The notes under the pieces: model-generated
Seen by the model: only the letters and a program-made list of their open reading frames with translations
Databases searched by the model: none
Told to the model about the DNA's origin: nothing
Shown: positions 42,530 through 50,859 of the stretch, piece after piece
Layout of the letters: every line of letters starts with the position of its first letter
Numbering within the stretch: the stretch's first letter is position 1
Assembly: GCF_000009985.1 (NCBI RefSeq)
Contig: NC_007626.1
Coordinates: 1,277,501 to 1,341,500 of the forward strand
Length of the DNA: 64,000 nucleotides
DNA from: Paramagnetospirillum magneticum AMB-1
Lineage (GTDB): Bacteria; Pseudomonadota; Alphaproteobacteria; Rhodospirillales; Magnetospirillaceae
Reading direction: 5' to 3'
Made by a program: the position numbers and the translations under genes

Positions 42530-42940
42530 ATGAAGAGCACGCTGGTCGCCGGTCTGACCGCCACCCGCCGTTACGAGGTCGACAAGGGTCGCACCATCGG
42601 TTTCATGGGCGACGAGGCGCGGGTCTACAACACCCCGGCGCTGATCTACGACATGGAGGTCACCGCCCGCGACCTGCTGCTGGAGCATTCCGATGCCGGC
42701 GAGGATTCGGTGGGGACCCGGGTCGAGGTCGATCATCTGGCCCCCACCCTGCTGGGCCAGTGGGTGGAGATCACCGTGACCATCGAAGAGGTCAAGGGCC
42801 CCGGCGTGACTTTCTCGTTCACCGCCAAGGACTCCCTCGACAATATCGGCAAGGGCGTGCACAAGCGCTTCGTGGTCGGTGTGGAACAGACCAAGGCCCG
42901 CCTGCTGGCCAAGGCCGAAAAGGCCAAGAGCGCATCATGA
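42530..42940 (+). CDS. Hot-dog-fold thioesterase (FlK-like)
   Basis: A 136-residue single hot-dog-domain protein of the thioesterase family that includes fluoroacetyl-CoA thioesterase. Recognisable are an acidic residue and turn in VYNTPALIYDMEVTARDLL, the helix that faces the active site, and the strand pattern VDHLAPTLLGQWVEITVTI. Strong GGGAGGA lies before the ATG. It overlaps the molybdoenzyme gene by four bases (ATGA), so it is the first gene of that operon. It likely releases a CoA ester that would otherwise trap coenzyme A during aromatic acid oxidation, which is inference from position. Confidence 0.85.
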   Translation: MKSTLVAGLTATRRYEVDKGRTIGFMGDEARVYNTPALIYDMEVTARDLLLEHSDAGEDSVGTRVEVDHLAPTLLGQWVEITVTIEEVKGPGVTFSFTAKDSLDNIGKGVHKRFVVGVEQTKARLLAKAEKAKSAS

Positions 42941-45705
42941 GCGCCGCCCCGGCCGGGGGTGGGGGGAAGAAGGTCGAGAAGGTTCAGACGTACTGCTACC
43001 AGTGTGTGGCGGGCCCTGACCTGATGACCGTCAAGGTGGTCGACGGCGTCGCCACCGAAATCGAGCCCAATTTCAAGGCGGCCGATACCCACCCGGCCGA
43101 GGGCAAGGTCTGCGTCAAGGCGTTCGGGCTGATTCAGAAGTCCTACACGCCGCACCGCATCCTGACGCCCATGAAGCGGACCAACCCCAAGAAGGGCAAG
43201 GACCAGGACCCCGGCTTCGTGCCCATCTCGTGGGACGAGGCCATGGGCACCATCGCCGAGCGGCTGAACGCCATCCGCGCCGAAGGTCTGCTCGACGCCC
43301 AGGGCTATCCCAAATTCGCCGCCTCGTTCGGCGGGGCCGGCACGCCGACCCAGTACATGGGCTCGCTCACCGCCTTTCTGTCGGCCTGGGGTCCCATCGA
43401 CTTCGGCTTCGGCTCGGGCCAGGGCGTCAAGTGCTATCACTCCGAGCATCTCTACGGCGAGTTCTGGCATCGCGGCTATGTGATCACCCCCGACACGCCG
43501 CGCGCCAATTACATCATCTCCTGCGGCACCAATACCGAGGCCTCCTCGGGGGTCTGCGGCGTCTATCGCCATGCCGAGGCCAGGGCCCGGGGCGCCATCC
43601 GCGTCCAGGTCGAGCCCCATCTGTCGGTGACCGGCGCCTGCTCGGCCGAGTGGCTGCCCATCAAGCCCAAGACCGACGCCGCCTTCCTGATGACCCTGCT
43701 GAACGTCCTGGTCTTCGAGGCCCCGCGCGAGCGCCTGGACCTGGACTTCCTGAGGAACACCACGTCGAGCCCCTATCTGGTCGGCCCCGACGGCTGGTAT
43801 CTGCGCGATCCCGAAACCCACAAGCCGCTGCTGTGGGACGAGAAGACCGGGCGCGCCGTGCCCCACGACACTCCCGGCGCGGTTCCCGCCCTCGAAGGCC
43901 GCTTCACCGTGCCCAAGGCGGTGACCCTGGGTGCCGACGAGGATCGCTGGGAACACACGGATGTGGAAGGCGTCACCGCCTTCACCAAATTCATCGAGCA
44001 TGTGAAGGGCTATACCCCGGCTTGGGGCGCCAAGGTCTGCGACGTGCCCGAGGCGCGCATCCGCAAGATCGCCAATGATTTCCTCGACCATGCCTGCGTC
44101 GGCCAGACCATCGAGATCGACGGGCAGGTGATGCCCTACCGTCCGGTGGCGGTGGTGCTGGGCAAGACGGTCAACAACGGCTGGGGCGGCGCCGAGTGCT
44201 GCTGGGCCAGGACCATGCTGGCGGTGCTGGTCGGCGCGCTGGAAGTGCCCGGCGGCACGGTGGGCACCACCATCCGCATCAACCGCCCGGCCGCCAACCG
44301 ACTGGAAAGCTTCGAGGGCTGCCTCGACGGCTTCATGGAATACCCCTTCAACCCCACCGACAAGGACACCTGGAAGGCCAATCCGATCATCCGGAACGCC
44401 TACAAGATGCTGGTGCCGCTGGTGGGCAATTCGTCCTGGAGTCCGGCCCTGGGGCCGACCCAGTTCTCCTACATGTTCCTGGACGAGCCCCAGGACCAGA
44501 TTCCGCGCGCCACCTTCCCGGAATTCCTGCTGGTCTACCGCACCAATCCGGTGATCTCGTTCTGGGATACCGACCGGGTGGCCAGCGTGGTGTCGCGCAT
44601 GCCCTTCGTGGTGTGCTTCGCCCATACAAGGGACGAGACCAACCACTTCGCCGACATCCTGCTGCCCGACGCCACCGATCTGGAAGGCATGCAGTTGATC
44701 CGCATCGGCGGCACCAAGTTCCAGGAGCAGTTCTGGAAGCAGCAGGGTTTCGCCCTGCGCCAGCCCAGCGTCAAGCCCCAGGGCGAGGCCCGCGACTTCA
44801 CCGACATCGCCACCGATCTGGCGGTGCGCACCGGGCTTCAGGAAAAGTACGTGGCCGCCATCAACCGCGGCTCCCACGGCGTGCCGCTGAAGGGTCCCAA
44901 CTGGGATTTCAGCCTGCCGGTGGACAAGGCTCCGAGTTTGGAGGAGGTCTGGGACGCGTCGTGCCGTTCGGCCTCGGCCGAACTGAGCGACGGCGCCGAA
45001 TCCCAGGGTCTCGACTGGTGGAAGGAAAACGGGTTCCGCACCATTCCCTTCTCCGAGACCAACTGGTTCCTGACTCCGGCGCTGAAGGCCAAGGGCCTGC
45101 GCTATGAGCTGCCCTACCAGGAGCGCCTGACCCGCATCGGCCGCCAGTTGGCCAACCGCCTGAAGGAGGCCGGGATCACCTGGTGGGATCACCAGCTGAC
45201 CGAATACCGGCCGCTGATGGAATGGCACGACTTCCCCGGCTATTGGGAACAGAGCGTGGTGGAGCACGGCGGCAAGGTGGCGGACTTCCCCTTCTGGGTG
45301 GTCACGGCGCGAAGCATGCAATACGCCTGGGGCTCCAACATGCACATTCCGCTGATGCGCGAGGTGTCGGGCCACATCAAGGGCCATGACGGCGTGGTGA
45401 TGAACCCCGAAGCTGCCCGCAAGGTCGGCGTCAAGGAGGGCGAGCGCATCGTCGTCACCGCGCCCACCGGCAAGAGCGTCGCCGGCCGCGTGGTGCTCTC
45501 CCAGGGCATTCGCCCCGACACCATTTTGATGATGAGCCAGTTCGACCACTGGGCCACGCCGATCGCCAAGGATTTCGACGTGCCCAGCATGAACCGGCTG
45601 ACCGCCATGACCATGCAGTTGACCGACGCCACCGGCTCGGCCGCCGATCTGTCGCGCGTCGCCATCCGCAAGGCGCGAGCCGACGAGCAGGGGAGGCGGT
45701 CATGA
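42937..45705 (+). CDS. Molybdopterin oxidoreductase catalytic subunit, PadB-like
   Basis: A 922-residue enzyme of the DMSO-reductase (Mo/W-bisPGD) family. The N-terminal Fe-S region has Cys20, Cys23 (YCYQC) and Cys59 (GKVCVKAFG), but no Cys at the usual third position. Body domains include PISWDEAMGTIAERL, the stretch ANYIISCGTNTEASSG (cofactor phosphate binding), LPDATDLEGMQLIR, and a C-terminal barrel with GVKEGERIVVTAPTGKSVAG. No Tat signal peptide is seen, so the enzyme is cytosolic-facing. With the Fe-S and membrane subunits that follow by ATGA overlaps, and a phenylacetate-CoA ligase nearby, it most resembles phenylacetyl-CoA:acceptor oxidoreductase (PadB). The substrate is inferred. 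Confidence 0.85.
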   Translation: MSAAPAGGGGKKVEKVQTYCYQCVAGPDLMTVKVVDGVATEIEPNFKAADTHPAEGKVCVKAFGLIQKSYTPHRILTPMKRTNPKKGKDQDPGFVPISWDEAMGTIAERLNAIRAEGLLDAQGYPKFAASFGGAGTPTQYMGSLTAFLSAWGPIDFGFGSGQGVKCYHSEHLYGEFWHRGYVITPDTPRANYIISCGTNTEASSGVCGVYRHAEARARGAIRVQVEPHLSVTGACSAEWLPIKPKTDAAFLMTLLNVLVFEAPRERLDLDFLRNTTSSPYLVGPDGWYLRDPETHKPLLWDEKTGRAVPHDTPGAVPALEGRFTVPKAVTLGADEDRWEHTDVEGVTAFTKFIEHVKGYTPAWGAKVCDVPEARIRKIANDFLDHACVGQTIEIDGQVMPYRPVAVVLGKTVNNGWGGAECCWARTMLAVLVGALEVPGGTVGTTIRINRPAANRLESFEGCLDGFMEYPFNPTDKDTWKANPIIRNAYKMLVPLVGNSSWSPALGPTQFSYMFLDEPQDQIPRATFPEFLLVYRTNPVISFWDTDRVASVVSRMPFVVCFAHTRDETNHFADILLPDATDLEGMQLIRIGGTKFQEQFWKQQGFALRQPSVKPQGEARDFTDIATDLAVRTGLQEKYVAAINRGSHGVPLKGPNWDFSLPVDKAPSLEEVWDASCRSASAELSDGAESQGLDWWKENGFRTIPFSETNWFLTPALKAKGLRYELPYQERLTRIGRQLANRLKEAGITWWDHQLTEYRPLMEWHDFPGYWEQSVVEHGGKVADFPFWVVTARSMQYAWGSNMHIPLMREVSGHIKGHDGVVMNPEAARKVGVKEGERIVVTAPTGKSVAGRVVLSQGIRPDTILMMSQFDHWATPIAKDFDVPSMNRLTAMTMQLTDATGSAADLSRVAIRKARADEQGRRS

Positions 45706-46355
45706 CCAAATGGGCCATCGTCGCCGATCTGGGGCGCTGCGTCGGCTGCCAGACCTGCACCACCGCGTGTCGCCACGCCAATGCCACGCCGCCCGGCGTG
45801 CAGTACCGCAAGGTGCTGGACATGGAGGTGGGCACCTTCCCCGATGTGCGCCGCGTCTTCGTGCCGGTGGGCTGCATGCATTGCGACGAGCCGCCGTGCC
45901 GCGACGTCTGCCCCACCACGGCCACCACCAAGCGCGCCGACGGCATGGTGATGATCGACTACGACATCTGCATCGGCTGCGGCTATTGCATCGTCGCCTG
46001 TCCCTATCAGGCCCGCTACAAGGTGTCCAAGCCCACCTTCGCCTTCAAGGATCAGGAGACGCAGAACGAGCGGACGCGCTTCGATGAGCGCTTGCTTGGC
46101 GTCGCGCAGAAGTGCACCTTCTGCGTCGACCGGGTCGATTACGGGCTGGCCAACGGGTTGACCCCCGGGGTGGCGCCGGAAGCGACTCCCGCCTGCGTCA
46201 ATTCCTGCCTGTCCAAGGCGTTGACGTTCGGCGACACCGATAATCCTGACAGCAACGTCAGCAAGCTGCTGAAGCGGTACAAGTCGTTCCGCATGCACGA
46301 GGAACTCGGGACCGGTCCCAACATTCACTATTTGTGGGAGACCGAGGACGAATGA
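45702..46355 (+). CDS. Four-cluster Fe-S electron-transfer subunit, PadC-like
   Basis: A 217-residue ferredoxin-type subunit of a molybdoenzyme. Four cysteine groups are visible: CVGCQTCTTACRHAN, CMHCDEPPCRDVCP, CIGCGYCIVACPY, and the CTFC...CVNSC set. This matches the DmsB/PsrB family with four cubane clusters. It starts with ATGA overlapping the catalytic gene and ends with ATGA overlapping the membrane subunit, so the three are translationally coupled. It would pass electrons from the Mo site to the membrane subunit and the quinone pool. Confidence 0.9.
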   Translation: MTKWAIVADLGRCVGCQTCTTACRHANATPPGVQYRKVLDMEVGTFPDVRRVFVPVGCMHCDEPPCRDVCPTTATTKRADGMVMIDYDICIGCGYCIVACPYQARYKVSKPTFAFKDQETQNERTRFDERLLGVAQKCTFCVDRVDYGLANGLTPGVAPEATPACVNSCLSKALTFGDTDNPDSNVSKLLKRYKSFRMHEELGTGPNIHYLWETEDE

Positions 46356-47278
46356 GCGAGGAATTCGAAGACGCCCCGGCCATGCGCCATCAAGGCCTGT
46401 CGCCCTGGCTGCAGACCGCCTGGGATCTGCGCGCCGCCGGCAACTTCATCGGCGGGGGCTCGGGCACCGGCCTCTTGATCATCGCCTCGCTGGGAGCCTT
46501 CGACGGGCTTTACAGCCGGGTGCTGCTGATCGCCGGACTGGCCCTGGTCGGCCTCGGCCTGTTTTCCGTGTTCCTGGAGATCGGCCGTCCGCTTCGCGCC
46601 CTGAACGTCCTCCTGGGCGCCAAGCGCAGCTGGATGACGCGGGAAGCCATGGTGGCCGCCGTGCTGTTCCCGCTGGGCGCCGCCGCGCTGATCTGGCCCG
46701 ATCTGACCAAGCTGGTGTGGATTCCCGCCGCCGCCTATCTCTATTGCCAGGCCCGCATTCTTGAGGCCGCCAAGGGCATTCCCACCTGGCGCTCGCCCCT
46801 GATCCTGCCGCTGACCATCGCCAGCGGTCTGGCCGAGGGCGCCGGAATCCTGCTGCTGCTGGGTACCCTGGCGCTGGAGGGCGGCGCGCCGGAATGGGTG
46901 GCTGGGACCCTGGTGGCCACCATCGCCGCCCGCATCTTCGTGTGGATGTTCTACCGCCGCCGCATGGTGGGGGGCGAGGCTCCCGTCGAGGCGGCGGCTG
47001 TGCTGATCCGCTTCTCCATGCCCTTTACCCTGGGCGGCAACGTCATTCCCATCGCCTTCCTGGTGCTGGCCGGCATTCAGCCCGACATCCGCGCCGCCGC
47101 CCTGGCCGCCGCCGGGCTGGCCGCCATGGCGGGCGGCTGGGCCATGAAGGTGGTCATCGTCACCAAGGCGGCCCACAACCAGGGCTTCGCCATCAACCAT
47201 TCTCCCGCCCGCGGCGGCGGGGAGTCCGGACCCGGTTTCAAGCCGGGCTGGCGCGAAGTGCCGAAGGACAAGAAGTAA
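46352..47278 (+). CDS. Membrane anchor / quinone-reducing subunit, PadD-like (DmsC/NrfD type)
   Basis: A 308-residue integral membrane protein with about eight helices, in the position of DmsC or NrfD-type subunits. The opening WDLRAAGNFIGGGSGTGLLI and the following FLEIGRPLRALNVLLGAKRSWMTREA (in two parts) are typical of the NrfD-like fold, where they shape the quinol site. The soluble C-terminal tail ends in KPGWREVPKDKK. It carries no heme-binding His pair that I can assign. It completes a complex with the two preceding genes that would deliver electrons to quinone. Confidence 0.82.
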   Translation: MSEEFEDAPAMRHQGLSPWLQTAWDLRAAGNFIGGGSGTGLLIIASLGAFDGLYSRVLLIAGLALVGLGLFSVFLEIGRPLRALNVLLGAKRSWMTREAMVAAVLFPLGAAALIWPDLTKLVWIPAAAYLYCQARILEAAKGIPTWRSPLILPLTIASGLAEGAGILLLLGTLALEGGAPEWVAGTLVATIAARIFVWMFYRRRMVGGEAPVEAAAVLIRFSMPFTLGGNVIPIAFLVLAGIQPDIRAAALAAAGLAAMAGGWAMKVVIVTKAAHNQGFAINHSPARGGGESGPGFKPGWREVPKDKK

Positions 47279-47289
47279 GACCGCACGGT

Positions 47290-47420
47290 CAGTGATGTGA
47301 TCTTTATCGGGCTCTCGCCCGAACCCAGTTGGGGCCAGGCCCCAAACCCCCTTTATTTTCGAAAATAAGGGAGGTTTGGAGGTCTCCTCCAACCGGGGCC
47401 GGGGCGGGAGCCCCGTCACA
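47290..47420. repeat. Multi-hairpin intergenic element
   Basis: Three inverted repeats follow each other: TTGGGGCC-A-GGCCCCAA (47329-47345), CCCTTTATTTTC/GAAAATAAGGG (47349-47371, one bulged base), and GGTTTGGAGG...CCTCCAACC (47373-47394). An outer GGGGC...GCCCC pair is also possible. It resembles the dispersed repeat family in style but has a different sequence. It separates the oxidoreductase genes from the CoA ligase and could attenuate or process the transcript. Confidence 0.6.
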
Positions 47421-47497
47421 TCGGCGTCCGGGCGGACAAAAAATCGCCCGGCCGGTGAATGCCGATCCGAGAGCGAATAAAAGCGAGGAGAGGCTTC

Positions 47498-49429
47498 ATG
47501 GGCAATGGTTTGGAACCGGCGGCGCTGGGCGTCGTGGCGGGCGGTAGCGGCGACGACCTGCGGGTCGGGCTGGTCAACACCCGCGAATTCGGCATGGTCA
47601 TCTCGGCGGGGCTGGGGGCAAGCGACGCCGCCCTGGCCGGAGGCGTGTTCGCCAAGGACCGCGCCGTGGTGCATGCCTCGGTGGAACTGACCGACGGCGC
47701 GGCTTTTCTGACGCGCTTCAAGCGGACCTTCGCCTATCAACGCCTCGCCGCCCGGGGGCTGGCCCCCGACGCGGCGCTGGAAAAGTGCTTCGCCGCCCTG
47801 ATCGACCTGGGCCGCTCCGAGGCGGGCCGGACCATCGGCGAGGTCACCCTTGATCTGGCGGTGAAGGACGCCGCCCTGGTCGGGGCCGTTTCCTCCAAAC
47901 CCTGCGCACCGGCGCCCACGCGTCTGGCCCGCCCCATTGCCAAGATCGACAAGCTGATCCATCCGGAAAAGATCGGCATCGTCGGCGTCTCGGCCTCGGG
48001 CATGAATTTCGGCCGCATCATCCTCAAGAACCTGATGGGCAGCGGCTGTCCCCCGGAGCGGCTGGTGATCATCCGCCCCGAGGAAAGCGAGATCGACGGG
48101 GTCAAGTGCGTCGCCAGCCTCGCCGACCTGCCGGCCAAGCTGGACCTGCTGATCGTCGCGGTGCCGTCGGGCGCCGTCTATCCCCTGGTGGACGAGATCA
48201 TCGCCACGGACAAGGTCCATTCGGTGATGCTGATCCCCGGCGGCCTGGGTGAGACCGAGGCCAGCGTCGAGCCGGCGGCCGCCCTGGCGGCCCGCATCAA
48301 CGCCGCCCACGGCCGGGGCGACGGCGGCCCGGTGTTCCTGGGCGCCAATTGCCTGGGCGTGGTCAGCCATCCCGGCGGCTACGATTCCTGGTTCATCCCG
48401 CTGGAGCGTCTGCCCAAGCCGGCCAAGAAGGCCAAGCGCAACTCGGTGCTGCTGAGCCAAAGCGGCGCCTTCATGATCACCCGGATCAGCCGCAATCCCT
48501 GGCTGGACCCCGCCTATATGCTGGCGCTGGGCAACCAGACCGACCTGACCCACGGCGACATGCTGACCTATTTCGCCGCCCGCGACGACATCGAGACCAT
48601 CGGCATCTATGTGGAGGGCTTCAAGGACGGCGACGGTCTGGACTTCGTCCGTGCCGTGCGCAAGGCGGTGGCCTCCGGCAAGCAGGTGGTGGTCTACAAG
48701 TCGGGCCGCACCGAGGCCGGGGCGGCGGGCGTCATGGGCCACACCGCCTCGGTGGCCGGCGACCCCGTCCTGTTCGAATCGGTGGTGCGTCAGGCCGGTG
48801 CCATGGTGGCCGAGGACGTGGACACCTTCGACGACCTGTTCTACATCGCCGGCGCCTTCCACCATAAGACCGTGGGCGGCAACCGGGTGGGCGGCATTTC
48901 GGGCGCCGGGTTCGAGGCGGTGGGCATCGCCGATTCCACGGTGACCGAGACCTTCCGCCTGGAGATGGGCCAGCTTTCCCCCGACACCGTCGCCAAGGTG
49001 CAGGAGATCCTGGTGGCCAAGAAGCTGGACTCGCTGGTGACCGTCCGCAACTCCATCGACATCAATCCCGGCGCCGACGACGAGTGTCATCTGGCCATCA
49101 CCGAGGCCTTCGCCCAGGACCCCAATATCGACGCGGTGGTGGTGGGCATGGACCCCACCGCGCCGTCGGTGATGGCGCTCGACGCCAGCAAGCTGCGCCC
49201 CGGCTGGGACATCCACAATCCCAAGAGCAGCCTTCACCTGTTCCCGCCCATCGTCGAGCGCAACGACAAGCCCATCATCGCCATCGTCGACGGCGGGCCG
49301 CTTTATGACGCCATGGCGGGAGGGCTGATGGACAAGGGCGTCTGCGTCTTCCGCAACTGCATGCGCGGCACAAGGGCGCTGGCCCGCTATGTCGAGGCCC
49401 GGCTTTACGCCGCGACGCTGCGGGGGTAG
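47498..49429 (+). CDS. NDP-forming acyl-CoA ligase with only the C-terminal half of ATP-grasp
   Basis: A 643-residue protein. Residues about 20-135 match the C-terminal part of an ATP-grasp domain (DLRVGLVNTREFGMVISAGLG, later GEVTLDLAVKDAALVG), but the ATP-binding first half is missing. The rest is a full alpha-type module: a CoA-binding Rossmann domain (PEKIGIVGVSASGMNFGRI), ligase subdomains, the phospho-histidine loop GVMGHTASVAGDP, and a C-terminal part with SLHLFPPIVERND. It may work with a separate ATP-grasp partner or in a step not needing ATP. AGGAG is about eight bases before the ATG at 47498. It lies between the PadBCD-like genes and a phenylacetate-CoA ligase. Confidence 0.82.
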   Translation: MGNGLEPAALGVVAGGSGDDLRVGLVNTREFGMVISAGLGASDAALAGGVFAKDRAVVHASVELTDGAAFLTRFKRTFAYQRLAARGLAPDAALEKCFAALIDLGRSEAGRTIGEVTLDLAVKDAALVGAVSSKPCAPAPTRLARPIAKIDKLIHPEKIGIVGVSASGMNFGRIILKNLMGSGCPPERLVIIRPEESEIDGVKCVASLADLPAKLDLLIVAVPSGAVYPLVDEIIATDKVHSVMLIPGGLGETEASVEPAAALAARINAAHGRGDGGPVFLGANCLGVVSHPGGYDSWFIPLERLPKPAKKAKRNSVLLSQSGAFMITRISRNPWLDPAYMLALGNQTDLTHGDMLTYFAARDDIETIGIYVEGFKDGDGLDFVRAVRKAVASGKQVVVYKSGRTEAGAAGVMGHTASVAGDPVLFESVVRQAGAMVAEDVDTFDDLFYIAGAFHHKTVGGNRVGGISGAGFEAVGIADSTVTETFRLEMGQLSPDTVAKVQEILVAKKLDSLVTVRNSIDINPGADDECHLAITEAFAQDPNIDAVVVGMDPTAPSVMALDASKLRPGWDIHNPKSSLHLFPPIVERNDKPIIAIVDGGPLYDAMAGGLMDKGVCVFRNCMRGTRALARYVEARLYAATLRG

Positions 49430-49444
49430 GGCTCTCTCCCCAAT

Positions 49445-49478
49445 CCTCCCCCGGCAAGCCCGGGGGAGGGAGCTTTTC
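49445..49478 (+). terminator. Strong hairpin after the CoA ligase gene
   Basis: CCTCCCCCGG (49445-49454) and CCGGGGGAGG (49460-49469) pair perfectly around a short loop, then GAGCTTTTCT follows. It lies 16 bases after the stop codon and is a good Rho-independent terminator, so the phenylacetate-CoA ligase gene probably has its own promoter or relies on read-through. Confidence 0.7.
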
Positions 49479-49560
49479 TCCAACCAAGTCGGGGGGGGGC
49501 TTGCCGCCGCCCTATCAGCGGGATAGATAGAGGCCCTCAAGCGGAAGGGAGGGACCGGCC

Positions 49561-50859
49561 ATGTTCATGTTTGCCCCCGAGGTGGAGCGTCTGGACCGTC
49601 CCGCCCTCAAGGCTTTGCAGTTGCAGCGGCTGCGCGACCTGCTGTCCCATGCCTATGCCCATGTCCCCCATACCCGCGCCGCCTTCGACGCCGCCGGGAT
49701 CAAGCCCGACGATCTGCGGCATCTGGAGGATCTGGCCCGCTTTCCCTTCACGGTGAAGGCGGATCTGCGCGACAACTACCCCTTCGGCCTGTTCGCGGTG
49801 CCCCGGGAGAAGGTGGTGCGCCTGCATGCCAGCTCCGGCACCACCGGGCGGCCCACCGTGGTGGGCTACACCCAGGCCGATATCGACATCTGGGCCGGGC
49901 TGATGGCCCGCTCCCTGGCCGCCACCGGCATCCGTCCCGGTGACGTGGTGCACAACGCCTATGGCTACGGCCTGTTCACCGGCGGGCTGGGCTTTCACTA
50001 TGGCGCCGAGCGCCTGGGCTGCTCGGTGGTGCCCATGTCGGGGGGCAATACGGAAAAGCAGATCGGCCTGATCAGCGATTTCGGCGCCCGCGCCCTGGCC
50101 GCCACGCCGTCCTACGCCCTGAACATCGCCGAAGTGGCCGAGCAGATGGGCGTCAGCCTGGCCGAATCCCCCCTGGCGGTTGGCGTGTTCGGCGCCGAGC
50201 CGTGGAGCGAGTCCATGCGGGCCGAACTGGACCGGCGGCTGGGCATCAAGGCCTGCGACATGTACGGCCTGTCCGAAATCATGGGGCCGGGCGTGGCCAT
50301 CGAGTGCGAGCACCGGGTGGGTCTGCACGGCTGGGAAGACCATTTCCTGTTCGAGGTCGTCGATCCCGAGACCCTGGAGCCGCTGCCCATGGGGGCCGAA
50401 GGCGAACTGGTCATCACCACGTTGACCAAGCAGGCCCTGCCCATGGTGCGCTACCGCACCCGCGACATCACCCGGCTGACCGACGAGCCCTGCGCCTGTG
50501 GCCGCACCCATCTGCGCATCCTGCGGGTCACCGGCCGCAACGACGACATGATGATCATCCGGGGCGTCAACGTCTATCCCAGCCAGATCGAGGCGGCGCT
50601 GGTCGGCTTTGCCGGCGTGGCGCCCCACTATCAGCTGACCCTGACCCGCCAGGGCTCGCTCGACCACCTGACGGTGGAGGCCGAGGTGGAGGACAGTCGG
50701 GGCGAGGACGACCGCGCCCATCTGGCCCGTCAGGTCCGCCACCACCTCAAATCCCTGGTCGGCATTTCCTGCGAGGTGATCGTCCGCCTGCCCGGCGAGC
50801 TGCCGCGCTCGCAGGGTAAGGCGGTGCGGGTCCGGGACCTGCGCAAGCAGGCGGAGTAG
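49561..50859 (+). CDS. paaK: Phenylacetate-CoA ligase
   Basis: A 432-residue AMP-forming ligase that makes phenylacetyl-CoA from phenylacetate, ATP and CoA. Motifs: the P-loop-like LHASSGTTGRPTVVGYT (around residue 90), the aromatic pocket NAYGYGLFTGGLGFHYG, DMYGLSEIMGPGVA, the AMP-binding RYRTRDITRL, and the hinge and catalytic lysine region GRNDDMMIIRGVNVYPSQIE plus RSQGKAVRV near the end. Length and motifs match PaaK/PadJ well. Located after the PadBCD-like genes, it most likely acts as the activating enzyme (PadJ-type) of anaerobic phenylacetate breakdown. It ends with no gap against a convergent gene. Confidence 0.95.
   Translation: MFMFAPEVERLDRPALKALQLQRLRDLLSHAYAHVPHTRAAFDAAGIKPDDLRHLEDLARFPFTVKADLRDNYPFGLFAVPREKVVRLHASSGTTGRPTVVGYTQADIDIWAGLMARSLAATGIRPGDVVHNAYGYGLFTGGLGFHYGAERLGCSVVPMSGGNTEKQIGLISDFGARALAATPSYALNIAEVAEQMGVSLAESPLAVGVFGAEPWSESMRAELDRRLGIKACDMYGLSEIMGPGVAIECEHRVGLHGWEDHFLFEVVDPETLEPLPMGAEGELVITTLTKQALPMVRYRTRDITRLTDEPCACGRTHLRILRVTGRNDDMMIIRGVNVYPSQIEAALVGFAGVAPHYQLTLTRQGSLDHLTVEAEVEDSRGEDDRAHLARQVRHHLKSLVGISCEVIVRLPGELPRSQGKAVRVRDLRKQAE

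Noticed and set aside
46328..49540. A long minus-strand frame of about 1,070 codons opposite the membrane subunit and CoA ligase genes
   Set aside because: It spans two well-supported plus-strand genes with clear motifs and an intergenic hairpin region; its composition is typical of antisense shadow.
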